The translations under genes and the position numbers were made by a program. The notes beneath the pieces were generated by a model. It did no database searches and was not told the origin of the DNA. It was given only the letters and a program-made list of their open reading frames with translations. From assembly GCF_009749525.1 (NCBI RefSeq), contig NZ_WOAC01000005.1, positions 1-64,000 of the forward strand: a DNA stretch of 64,000 nucleotides, written 5' to 3'. How positions within the stretch are numbered: position 1 is the first letter of the stretch; each line of letters opens with the position of its first letter. The stretch comes from Mesorhizobium xinjiangense (GTDB taxonomy: Bacteria; Pseudomonadota; Alphaproteobacteria; Rhizobiales; Rhizobiaceae). Below are positions 1 through 7,126 of the stretch, in pieces.

Positions 1-603
1 GTGAATTTATGACGGCGGCTGCGAGATGGATGATGGCAATGAACGAGGTGTCGGTTTTGTCGGCGCGCATGGCGATGCGTTTGAACTCTTTGAGCTTGCA
101 GAAGAAGTTTTCGACGAGATGACGCCATTTGTACATTTCGGCATCGAGGGGCAGAGGTTGAGACCGGCGCTGGTGCTGGGAAATGACCACCTTTGCACCG
201 CGCTCGTTGAGTTCAGCGACGATAGCGTTGCTGTCGAAGGCCTTGTCGGCGATCAGCGCATCAAAACAGAGCCCGTCGATCAGCGGCGGCACGCCGACGG
301 TGTCGAAGCGGTGGCCGGGGAGGAGCACGAAGCGTACGAGGTTGCCCAAGGCGTCGGTCAGCGCGAGGATTTTGGTTGTCATGCCGCCCTTGGAGCGGCC
401 TATGGCCTGGCTCTGAGTCCCCCTTTTGCGCCTTGGCCGTGGCGGTGGACCTTGACGATGGTGGCGTCGACCATGGCGTATTCCATGTCGGGCTCGTCCG
501 AGCAGGCCTGGAAAAGCCGAATGAAAACATCGGCTTTGACCCAGTCGCGGTATCGCTTGAAGACCGTGTTCCAATGGGCGTCCGTCAGTACGAATCGTTC
601 CAT
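1..603 (-). pseudogene. IS5-family transposase, internally deleted and frameshifted
   Basis: The start reads MERFVLTDAHW and continues directly into NTVFKRYRDWVKADVF. In related transposases (from memory) about 55-60 residues lie between these two blocks, so an internal deletion joined two tryptophan codons. The DDE core follows (EYAMVDATIVKVHRHGQ). Frame 0 stops near 400. The remaining two thirds (QAIGRSKGG, then KWRHLVENFF and KTDTSF) lie in the -1 frame, as is common in this group, where a slip at an A4G5 run joins the two parts. The stop codon is beyond the left edge. The enzyme should be inactive because the N-terminal region is incomplete. Confidence 0.85.
419..427 (-). other. Candidate ribosomal frameshift site (A4G5) in the transposase
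   Basis: On the minus strand the run AAAAGGGGG lies exactly where reading must slip by -1 to pass from GQGAKGG into the TQSQAIGRSKGG frame. Homopolymeric slip sites at this place are known in IS5/IS427-type elements. Whether the shift is ribosomal, transcriptional or a fixed mutation cannot be told from sequence. Confidence 0.55.
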
Positions 604-659
604 CCGAAGCTTGAATCATGTTCAAGCCGCGGGTGGAATCCTGAATCTCAACAGGCCTT

Positions 660-934
660 AGATCGGGGGCCGTCGGAAATGTGTTGACCGGCAGCGTCGC
701 TCGCGCAAGCCATCTGCCGCCGAGGAAGCTGAAGGGCTGGGCCACCCGGAAATAGAACTGGTTCGCGTCCGTGTTCAGCCCCGAAAGCTCGCCCGTATAC
801 TGCGTCTGGAAATTGACCGCGGTGGTGTTCGCCAGCGGATTGTTCGCCTGCGCAGCAGCGGCATCCTGGGCCATCGCGGTTCCCCCCGACAGCAGCAGTC
901 CGCCGAGTGCAACCATAAGAGCTGTAGTCTTCGT
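660..934 (-). pseudogene. 5' remnant of an outer-membrane protein (MetA-pathway-like), cut by the IS
   Basis: Read leftward from 934 the frame gives a signal peptide (KTTALMVALGGLLLSGG then AMAQ) and about 70 mature residues with beta-barrel character, including NNPLANTTAVNFQTQYTGEL and ATLPVNTFPTAPD. From memory this resembles the N-terminus of MetA-pathway/phenol-degradation outer-membrane proteins. It is lost at the insertion-sequence junction near 660. A strong GGAGG stands six bases before codon 934-932, but that codon is ACG rather than ATG, so the original start also appears mutated; the next ATG is at 916. The frame stays open through the IS and joins the C-terminal transposase frame. 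Function is lost. Confidence 0.65.
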
Positions 935-984
935 TGGTGACCTCCCAATCTTAACGGGTCGGGTAAGCCTGGCTAAATTTAGCG

Positions 985-1020
985 CCCACGAATGCCGATC
1001 GCATATCCGGCATTCGTGGG
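985..1020. promoter_or_regulatory. Perfect 13-bp inverted repeat upstream of the dead porin gene
   Basis: The arms 985-997 (CCCACGAATGCCG) and 1008-1020 are exact reverse complements with a 10-base spacer. It lies 51-86 bases upstream of the remnant's original start region. There is no T-run on either side, so a protein-binding operator is more likely than a terminator. The binding protein is unknown. Confidence 0.5.
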
Positions 1021-1105
1021 GCATTTCCCCATCTGGTTGCTTTCCTTGTCGGCCCCACGCGATATTGCACCTGCATAGAGGGTCAGTGAGCTGATCGAAA
1101 ATCCG

Positions 1106-1297
1106 TCATTGTACCTTCTCGATATCGCCGGGTTTCCAGCTGCCATCGAGCGCAGCCTGCTGGGGCAGATAGAGCCTCAGGATCGCAAAGAACCCCCTGC
1201 CAGGAGCTGTAGCAAGCCAGTTGCCCTCGTCCCCTTCCGGTGCTTCGGGGCCAATGTGGAGAACCGGCTGCCGGTCATCGCCTCTACGAAGTGGCAC
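1106..1297 (-). pseudogene. C-terminal remnant of a DUF1254/DUF1214 protein
   Basis: About 63 codons read on the minus strand with the C-terminal signature of DUF1214: LHIGPEAPEGDEGNWLATAP, then GRGFFAILRLYLP and a W-P-G-D-I-E ending before the stop. Complete members of this family have several hundred residues and are usually exported. Everything upstream is missing, and the frame continues only as unrecognisable sequence before a stop near 1355. I read it as the 3' end of a gene lost by deletion. The family match is from recall of its characteristic ending. Confidence 0.6.
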
Positions 1298-1477
1298 TGT
1301 CGCAATCGGGTGGAAGAACGTCGCCCAACGAGCCGGCTCGCGAAGGCAGCTATGTGTGGCTAAACCGGGCGTTCACATCAAGCAACAATGGCCGCTCCTC
1401 AATTTCGACGTTATATGCAATCACACCAATGCTGCATTCCTGCCCCAAAGACCGCTCACTTCCAAAAGGGGAATTTC

Positions 1478-2101
1478 ATGTCGACCTCAGCCGCACCGCA
1501 GGCCTTCGACCAGCGCAAGCGCATCCGCTTGTTATGGGCGGGCGGGGTTCTCGTCGCTGCGACTGCAATATTCTCCACCTCGCGATGGAACGAGGCGAAT
1601 GGATCCCATGAAGCGGTTGAGTTTGCCGGTGTCGGCTTGGTCTTTGCCTGCATTCTGGGACGGCTGTGGAGCGCGCTCTACATCGGCTCGAAAAAGAATC
1701 GGGAACTGACGACGCGCGGTCCCTATTCGATGACGCGCAATCCACTTTACTTCTTCTCCACAATTGGCGCGGCCGGCGTCGGACTGATGTACGGCTCTGT
1801 GCTGATGGGCCTGCTGCTTTCATTCGTCACTTGGCAGATCTTCCTGGCAACTGCCGCACGTGAAGAAGCCTTCCTGCGCGGACGGTTCGAGACCGCCTAT
1901 GCAGTCTACGCCGCCCGCACGCCGCTGTTTTGGCCCAACCCGCGTCTTTACCTGGACGATCCAGAAACCACGTTTTCGCCCCTGGCGCTGAAGCGGACGC
2001 TCTTCGATGGACTCTATTTTCTCGCTGTCTTCCCGGTGCTGGAACTCATTGAGCACTTTCATGCCGCCGGCTATCTTCCGTCCTTCTTCAGCCTTTACTA
2101 A
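1478..2101 (+). CDS. Isoprenylcysteine carboxylmethyltransferase-like membrane protein
   Basis: The 207-residue protein has about five hydrophobic segments and the conserved signature TRGPYSMTRNPLYFF near residue 85, typical of the ICMT/phospholipid methyltransferase (PEMT-like) fold, where the R-x-P-x-Y region helps bind S-adenosylmethionine. A second conserved element, REEAFLRGRF, follows near residue 130. In bacteria these proteins methylate lipids or other membrane-linked acceptors, and the substrate here is unknown. I chose the ATG at 1478 because an AAAAGGGG ribosome site lies just upstream; an in-frame ATG at 1388 has none and would add an unlikely 30 residues. The gene stands alone between remnant genes. 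Confidence 0.75.
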   Translation: MSTSAAPQAFDQRKRIRLLWAGGVLVAATAIFSTSRWNEANGSHEAVEFAGVGLVFACILGRLWSALYIGSKKNRELTTRGPYSMTRNPLYFFSTIGAAGVGLMYGSVLMGLLLSFVTWQIFLATAAREEAFLRGRFETAYAVYAARTPLFWPNPRLYLDDPETTFSPLALKRTLFDGLYFLAVFPVLELIEHFHAAGYLPSFFSLY

Positions 2102-2551
2102 CGCCTTCCAAGCGCAGCCGTCGCAGGCTTCACGTCGCGACGCAAACCAGGCAGATCGCCTTTGGCGCACACCCTTTCAGTTTGGGAATAGATGTCGTCT
2201 GTCTAGGGGCAGTGGCTGACGGTTGGCGACGAAATGCACGTGGACAGGCTTCAGCCTGTCTAATGCCACTCTAGTGGATAAGCCGGCGAGCTCCGCCTTG
2301 ATAGTCGTAGTCATCTCCATGCCATCGTGTGAACCGTCGCCCACGCGGACGATGGACGAGCCGCCGACCAATGTCAGGGCTTCGCCGTCGACGACATCGC
2401 CACCGGCCGCAACCAGTGAGCTGGCCAATGCCTAGCCCGACAGATGGACCAGGCACAGTCATCGGCAAAAATCTCAAGTGGTTCCGCCGTCAGCCGCGAT
2501 TACAGTTGCGCTGATTACGGCCGCGCATGTGAGGCCTCTCTGCGGTCGCGC
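2102..2551. other. Intergenic stretch without a supported gene
   Basis: This 450-base interval between convergent genes holds only short open frames, the longest being a minus-strand one at 2177-2428 with no recognisable domain and no clear ribosome site. A small inverted repeat GACAGGC-TTCA-GCCTGTC lies at 2243-2260, without a T-run. It may be an eroded gene. Confidence 0.4.
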
Positions 2552-3451
2552 CTACCACGCATGATTGTAGTTGATTGAAAAGGTTTGCGCGCTTGGCGTC
2601 GAATCGCGCTTCGCCACGGTGCTGTTGAAGCTGACGGCAATGGCGTCTACGGGAGTGAAGTTGAAACTGCCGCTTACGCCAAGTCTCAGTGTGTTTTGAA
2701 CATTATCCTGCTCGGTATCATCAATGCGGGTTTCTCCTCCGTAGGAATAAAAGGCATCAGCCGATAGCCAGAGCGCTCTGGTAAGGTTCTGGCTGTAATG
2801 CGCTTCAATCGAAAAGAGAGGATCCTGTTCGAGCACACTGCTGCCGTGGTATTCGTCGTTGTAAGTGAATAGCTGCACGTTGGCGTTGACGGCAAGCAGG
2901 GCGCCCCAATTATATGGCTGCCCCCAGGAGAGCTGGGGTTTGAATGCCCAGCGGTTCTTGCCCACGTTTAGGATCTTGTCCGGGTCATACCTGCCAGTAG
3001 GTGCGGTAATTGCCAGGGAGGCGGTGAGATATTGCTCCGGCTTCCAGTGTGCAAACTCTTCCTGGCTCAGTGCCGGCGCACCGTAGATGCTGGCAACTAG
3101 GATGGCCTGGATATCACCTACTCCGTCAGTGGAACTTTCGACGGAAGTGCCGTCGATTTGCGCATCGATGAAGCCATAAGGCGCAATCAGCTGAATGGCA
3201 CCCACCCGACCGCCGATATCGAACGACCGAGCATAGCGCAGGATCGGCACACTCGCATGAACCGATGCGCCGTCGATCGGCAGGTTGGAATCGATCGAGG
3301 CTTCCGCATTCGAATAGGTGTAATAGACATAAAGAAAGTTCATATCGACTGGAACATTGATCCAATCACGCGCGCCGTCGGCCAACGCATTCATCGGGCA
3401 CAGCGCAAGCGCCGCGGCGCCGAAACTGGTGAGTTTCTTTCTGCTCATCAT
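2552..3451 (-). CDS. Outer-membrane beta-barrel protein, MetA-pathway-of-phenol-degradation type
   Basis: The product is about 299 residues with a signal peptide (MMSRKKLTSFGAAALALCP, then ALADGARDW) and alternating hydrophobic/polar strands ending in an aromatic residue (NYNHAW), typical of outer-membrane barrels. Internal blocks such as APYGFID, GVGDIQ, LAITAPTGRYDP and NVGKNRWAFKPQLS match the phenol-MetA family, thought to help hydrophobic compounds cross the outer membrane. The start is ATG 3451 (or 3448), preceded by GGAGAGGG. It is divergent from the arylsulfatase gene at 4182, and a pair of 10-bp repeats lies at 3704-3723 in its upstream region. The remnant at 660-934 was a relative. 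The substrate is unknown. Confidence 0.75.
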   Translation of the reverse strand: MMSRKKLTSFGAAALALCPMNALADGARDWINVPVDMNFLYVYYTYSNAEASIDSNLPIDGASVHASVPILRYARSFDIGGRVGAIQLIAPYGFIDAQIDGTSVESSTDGVGDIQAILVASIYGAPALSQEEFAHWKPEQYLTASLAITAPTGRYDPDKILNVGKNRWAFKPQLSWGQPYNWGALLAVNANVQLFTYNDEYHGSSVLEQDPLFSIEAHYSQNLTRALWLSADAFYSYGGETRIDDTEQDNVQNTLRLGVSGSFNFTPVDAIAVSFNSTVAKRDSTPSAQTFSINYNHAW

Positions 3452-3703
3452 TAGCCCTCTCCAAGCAACTGAATATCGATCTGTCGGAAGACGGTGGAAG
3501 GACGTTCGGCGGCATGTAGGGGGCACCAAGTGCATCACTGTGTTGAAAGTGCTGACCGAGCTCATCGAGCCATCTAAAGATTCCATACCGCCCCGATATG
3601 AAGGCCGCATCAGACACCCGATGTCTCGTCCGCCAACTGTGCCGATAGCCGGCCGGCATCACATCATGCTTTTCAATAGGTCGACGGTGGTCGAAACATC
3701 AAA

Positions 3704-3723
3704 CATTCAATTCTATTGAATTC
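3704..3723 (-). promoter_or_regulatory. Tandem 10-bp repeat pair, porin side
   Basis: Read toward the porin gene the sequence is GAATTCAATA followed immediately by GAATTGAATG, two head-to-tail copies of a GAATTSAATR unit. The site is about 250 bases before the porin start. OmpR-family regulators typically bind such direct repeats spaced by one helical turn, and one is encoded at 6431-7126. Confidence 0.5.
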
Positions 3724-3910
3724 TTACGGCGCGCTTGCAGTTGCGACACTTGCAAGGCTCCGTGGTCGTCCGCAATTCCGACCGCACGCGAAGGTGCTCA
3801 ACCGCACTTTGGGCCACCAAGCCTTTCAGGCTCGTGCGGCTGGACCTTGCAGTTTCAGGACTGATCTCTCTATCAGATGCCGAAACTGCAATCGAAGGGC
3901 AGGAGGGCAA

Positions 3911-3930
3911 GATTCAGTTAGAATTGAATC
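3911..3930 (+). promoter_or_regulatory. Tandem 10-bp repeat pair, sulfatase side
   Basis: GATTCAGTTA is followed directly by GAATTGAATC. With the preceding GCAA it forms a 23-base block (3907-3929) identical at all but one position to 8767-8789, nearly 5 kb away. It lies about 250 bases upstream of the sulfatase start. Confidence 0.5.
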
Positions 3931-4181
3931 GTTTTGTTCAGTGGAAATCGTGACGATAGAGGCTTTACCATTATGGCTGGCTTGGCATTGGGCTGCCGCA
4001 ATGGAGCATCTTCCGCCGGTGGTGGTTTGAAGTTTGCAACTGGGCAGCGAATGCTTTTCAAGCCCGCTTCGGCTGTGCCGGACCTGGGCTCGAAATCATC
4101 TATTCCCCCCACTGTCGCAGCCGCTGCGCAAGGTGGAGATTGCCACCACCGCGTTGGCAGCCAAAGGACGAGGAACGCATT

Positions 4182-5792
4182 ATGAAGTTAGCCAGGCAAT
4201 TTTGCATCAGCCTGTCGTCGGCCGTCTTTATAGCGGTGAGCGCCCCGGCAATGGCCCAAGAGCAAGAGCAGCCCAACATCGTCGTTGTCATGGGCGACGA
4301 TATCGGGATGTGGAACATCGGCGCCTATCACCGGGGAACGATGGCGGGCGAGACGCCGAATATCGATCAGCTCGCCGATGAGGGCATGCTGTTCACCGAT
4401 TACTATGCCGAGGCCAGTTGCACCGCCGGCCGCGCGGCATTCATTACCGGTGAATTGCCCATCCGCACCGGCATGACAACGGTTGGGCAGGCTGGCGCAC
4501 CAATCGGTCTGCCGGCACAGGCAGTGACAATCGCGACGGCCCTTAAAGACATGGGTTATGCAACCGGGCAATTCGGCAAGAATCATCTCGGAGACAAGAA
4601 TGAGTTTCTGCCGACCGTGCACGGCTTCGACGAGTTCTTCGGCTATCTCTATCATCTCGACGCAATGGAAGATCCCTGCCACCCCAACTATCCGCAGGAA
4701 TTGAGGTCGCAAGTTGGGCCGCGCAACATGGTCCACAGCAGGGCCACCAACGAGGAAGATGAGACGGTGGACCCTCGCTGGGGCGAGGTCGGAAAGCAAC
4801 GCATCGAGGACGCGGGTGAATTATGTCCGCAACGCATGGAGACCGTCGACGACGAGATTCTCCGGCATACATTTGCGTTCATCGACAAGGCTGAAAGTGA
4901 GGACAAGCCGTTCTTCGTCTGGCTCAATCCGACGCGCATGCACATCGTGACGCATCTGTCGCCAAAATATGAGTCCATGCGCAACTCGGACAATGGCTGG
5001 TCGATCCAGGAAGCCGGGATGGCTCAGTTCGACGATATAGTCGGCTCGGTCATACAGAAGTTGGAAGATATCGGGGAGGATGACAACACGATCCTCGTCA
5101 TCACCACGGACAATGGAACAGAGCTCTTCACGTGGCCCGATGGCGGAATGACACCCTTTGCCCAGAGCAAGGGTACGGTGATGGAAGGCGGCTTCCGAGT
5201 GCCTACAATCGCCTATTGGCCAGGCAAGATACCGGCTGGCGAGGTTGAAAACGGAATTATGTCCGGCCTCGACTGGTTTCCGACTTTGGTTGCGGCTGCC
5301 GGCAATCCGAACATCGCTCAAGAGTTAAGGTCGGGAAAGCAGATCGGGGATGAGACATATAAGGTTCACCTCGATGGTTACAATCAGCTGGACCTGCTGA
5401 CCGGTAAGGGGCCATCAAACCGGGACGAAGTGTGGTATTTCGCCGAAACGCAACTGGGCGCCGTGCGGATCGGGGATTACAAATATCGCTTTATCGATCA
5501 GCCGGAAGGCTGGCTGGGGGGCAAGACCGAGGTTTCCGCGCCCTATCTCACGAATTTGCGCCTCGATCCGTTCGAACGCGCTGGCTGGCCTGACAGTGGA
5601 ACCAAGGAGGGCTCGCTGCAGTATTTCGACTGGTTCAAGTACGAATTCTGGCGCTTCGTATTTGTTCAGGATCAGGTCGCGAAACTTGCGAAGTCCGCTA
5701 TCGAATTCCCGCCGATGCAGAAGGGCGCGAGTTTCAACCTCGACTCCGTGAAAGCGAAGATTGCAGCGGCCCAATCGGCTATGGGCAAGTAG
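4182..5792 (+). CDS. Periplasmic arylsulfatase
   Basis: A 536-residue sulfatase that should hydrolyse sulfate esters in the periplasm. A signal peptide (MKLARQFCISLSSAVFIAV, then APAMAQ) opens the protein. The calcium site begins with MGDDIG near residue 38. The catalytic motif is CTAGR near residue 85, a C-x-A-x-R variant of the formylglycine-generating C-x-P-x-R site. A second metal block (TTDNGTELF) and a conserved lysine block (SKGTVMEGGFRVP) follow around residues 310-345. I chose ATG 4182, with an ACGAGGA site upstream, over an in-frame ATG at 4140 that would hide the signal peptide. Repeat motifs upstream link it to the neighbouring two-component system. A terminator follows at 5819. 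The natural substrate is unknown. Confidence 0.88.
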   Translation: MKLARQFCISLSSAVFIAVSAPAMAQEQEQPNIVVVMGDDIGMWNIGAYHRGTMAGETPNIDQLADEGMLFTDYYAEASCTAGRAAFITGELPIRTGMTTVGQAGAPIGLPAQAVTIATALKDMGYATGQFGKNHLGDKNEFLPTVHGFDEFFGYLYHLDAMEDPCHPNYPQELRSQVGPRNMVHSRATNEEDETVDPRWGEVGKQRIEDAGELCPQRMETVDDEILRHTFAFIDKAESEDKPFFVWLNPTRMHIVTHLSPKYESMRNSDNGWSIQEAGMAQFDDIVGSVIQKLEDIGEDDNTILVITTDNGTELFTWPDGGMTPFAQSKGTVMEGGFRVPTIAYWPGKIPAGEVENGIMSGLDWFPTLVAAAGNPNIAQELRSGKQIGDETYKVHLDGYNQLDLLTGKGPSNRDEVWYFAETQLGAVRIGDYKYRFIDQPEGWLGGKTEVSAPYLTNLRLDPFERAGWPDSGTKEGSLQYFDWFKYEFWRFVFVQDQVAKLAKSAIEFPPMQKGASFNLDSVKAKIAAAQSAMGK

Positions 5793-5818
5793 CCTTGTGG
5801 CAGTTCGGTCGACGATAC

Positions 5819-5849
5819 GGCGAGCGGCTCATAACCGCTCGCCTCTTTC
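5819..5849 (+). terminator. Rho-independent terminator after the sulfatase
   Basis: GGCGAGCGG (5819-5827) and CCGCTCGCC (5835-5843) form a perfect 9-bp GC-rich stem with a 7-base loop, followed by TCTTTC. It lies 27 bases past the sulfatase stop, which suggests that the next gene has its own promoter or depends on read-through. Confidence 0.75.
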
Positions 5850-5907
5850 GAAAAACACGATGCTCGGCAGCGCTGTCTTTCATTACCTAGCGATGCCGAG
5901 GTGAAAC

Positions 5908-6330
5908 ATGAGCGTCATAAACGCCTTCATTGCCCGCACCATCAAATGGTTTCTCGTCGTCTTCGGCTTGGCGACGTGCGGGACATTGCCCTTCGCGATG
6001 GACATCGATCTGATCACGCCATTATTCGGTGGGCTTGTGGACTATACGCCTTCCAGTGTGCCCGCTTTGCGGCATTGGGGCATCATGGTCTTTGGAATAG
6101 GCGTGCTGATGGTGGTCGCGGGTTTTCGCCCATGGCTGCGGTTCGAGACCATGCTGTTCAGTACCATCGAGAAGGCGTTCATGGTCTATCTTTATCTAAG
6201 CAATATCGGGCAACCATGGATTGCAGGCTACCTCACTGCATTCATACTCGATTCCACAATTGTCGCGTACAGCATTTTGTATTTCCTCAGTCGAGAAGGC
6301 CGGCCCAATCTCTGGATTCGTGAAGATTAG
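5908..6330 (+). CDS. Small four-helix integral membrane protein of unknown function
   Basis: A 140-residue protein with four clear hydrophobic segments (around residues 12-30, 55-75, 82-100 and 105-130) joined by short loops, ending in a polar tail (SREGRPNLWIRED). No enzymatic motif was recognised. The start ATG has a GAGGTGAAAC site directly before it. It follows the sulfatase on the same strand but beyond a terminator. Its place between the sulfatase and the two-component genes suggests a role in the same envelope-related cluster; this is inference only. Confidence 0.65.
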   Translation: MSVINAFIARTIKWFLVVFGLATCGTLPFAMDIDLITPLFGGLVDYTPSSVPALRHWGIMVFGIGVLMVVAGFRPWLRFETMLFSTIEKAFMVYLYLSNIGQPWIAGYLTAFILDSTIVAYSILYFLSREGRPNLWIRED

Positions 6331-6376
6331 ACCTCGCGAATAAGCTCACCAGCCGCAAGGCGGGATTGCTGTCGCA

Positions 6377-6390
6377 GACAATGCATTGTC
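6377..6390. other. 14-bp perfect palindrome between convergent genes
   Basis: GACAATGCATTGTC is a perfect palindrome in the gap where the membrane-protein gene and the response-regulator gene converge, followed by ATTTGTT on the plus strand. It may be a weak shared terminator or simply a palindrome. Confidence 0.3.
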
Positions 6391-6430
6391 ATTTGTTACC
6401 GGAACTCAGATGGCCGATTTTCCTGCGCCA

Positions 6431-7126
6431 TCATTGAACGACGGCCGGTGCCGTAAATGCATAGCCGACACCATAAATGACCTTGATCGGGGCCTGAAGA
6501 TGGGTGTGTTCGTCAATCTTGCGACGTAGACGGCTAATGACGGCATCGAGATAACGGTTGTCGAAATGAGTCCTGGGACGGGCAATCGTCTCGGCAAGAT
6601 TCTCGCGTTCGCAAACGTCGCCCCCATGCTCGCAAAGTGTATTCAAGAGAGAAAACTCGGTTGCCGTCAATTTGATAGAATGCTGGTTCGGCGCTGTGAG
6701 AGTCCAGTTTTTGCTGTTCAATATCCAGGTTTCCTCGGCATCATCCGCCGCATCGGCCTGATCTCCCGTTCGCCGCAACAGGCTGCGGATGGCGGCTTCG
6801 ATCTCGCGCAGCGTGCTGTGCTTCACGAGATAGATGTCTGCGCCGCTTTCAAAGCCCCGAATACGATCGTCGCTTTCGCTAAGAGCTGTGAGCATGATGA
6901 TACCGCAGCGATGAACCGCGCGGATTTCGGCAGCTAGTTCAAATCCGTTGCCGTCGGGGAGCCCAACATCGAGGATGATTATGTCAGGCAGTTCGTCATG
7001 AGCCAGCGCCTGATGCAAACCCTGCGCGGTCGCAACACCTTCGGCCGTGAAGCCGCATAGGATAAGAAAATCGACCAGATCCTTGCGCAGGCGCGACTCG
7101 TCCTCGACGATCAGTATATGCGTCAA
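6431..7126 (-). CDS. OmpR-family response regulator
   Basis: A 231-residue regulator with an N-terminal receiver (acidic pocket VEDE at residues 7-10, phospho-acceptor aspartate in IIILDVGLPDGNG near residue 52, conserved lysine in YLVKHS near residue 101) and a C-terminal winged helix (LTATEFSLLNTLCEHGG, ISRLRRKID, IYGVGYAF). It should bind DNA when phosphorylated by the kinase encoded just upstream. The start codon is TTG at 7126, with GAGGAG before it; its TTGA overlaps the kinase stop TGA, so the two are translationally coupled. Tandem 10-bp repeats near the porin, sulfatase and autotransporter genes are candidate binding sites. Confidence 0.9.
   Translation of the reverse strand: MTHILIVEDESRLRKDLVDFLILCGFTAEGVATAQGLHQALAHDELPDIIILDVGLPDGNGFELAAEIRAVHRCGIIMLTALSESDDRIRGFESGADIYLVKHSTLREIEAAIRSLLRRTGDQADAADDAEETWILNSKNWTLTAPNQHSIKLTATEFSLLNTLCEHGGDVCERENLAETIARPRTHFDNRYLDAVISRLRRKIDEHTHLQAPIKVIYGVGYAFTAPAVVQ

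Larger units (their letters stand above)
1..660 (-). mobile_element. IS5-family insertion sequence, truncated by the window edge
   Basis: This segment carries a minus-strand transposase whose N-terminus, core and C-terminus all look like the IS5 family (IS427-like group). The right terminus is placed near 659-660, where a GGCCTGTTGAGATTCAGGATTC-type end (read on the minus strand) meets an outer-membrane protein gene. The left terminus lies outside the window, so inverted repeats and target duplication cannot be compared. The copy is defective because of an internal deletion. The family call is firm and the exact end is approximate. Confidence 0.8.
3452..4181. other. Long divergent intergenic region between porin and sulfatase genes
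   Basis: This 730-base region has no supported coding frame. It contains two copies of a tandem 10-bp repeat motif (3704-3723 and 3911-3930) that recur upstream of the two-component system and autotransporter. Promoters for both divergent genes are expected here, but no convincing -35/-10 pair was picked out by eye. Confidence 0.6.

Noticed and set aside
2243-2260. GACAGGC/GCCTGTC hairpin as a terminator
   Set aside because: Short stem and no T-run on either strand.
2177-2428. 83-codon minus-strand frame as a real gene
   Set aside because: No recognisable domain, no clear ribosome site and no conserved neighbour; kept only as part of an unassigned stretch.
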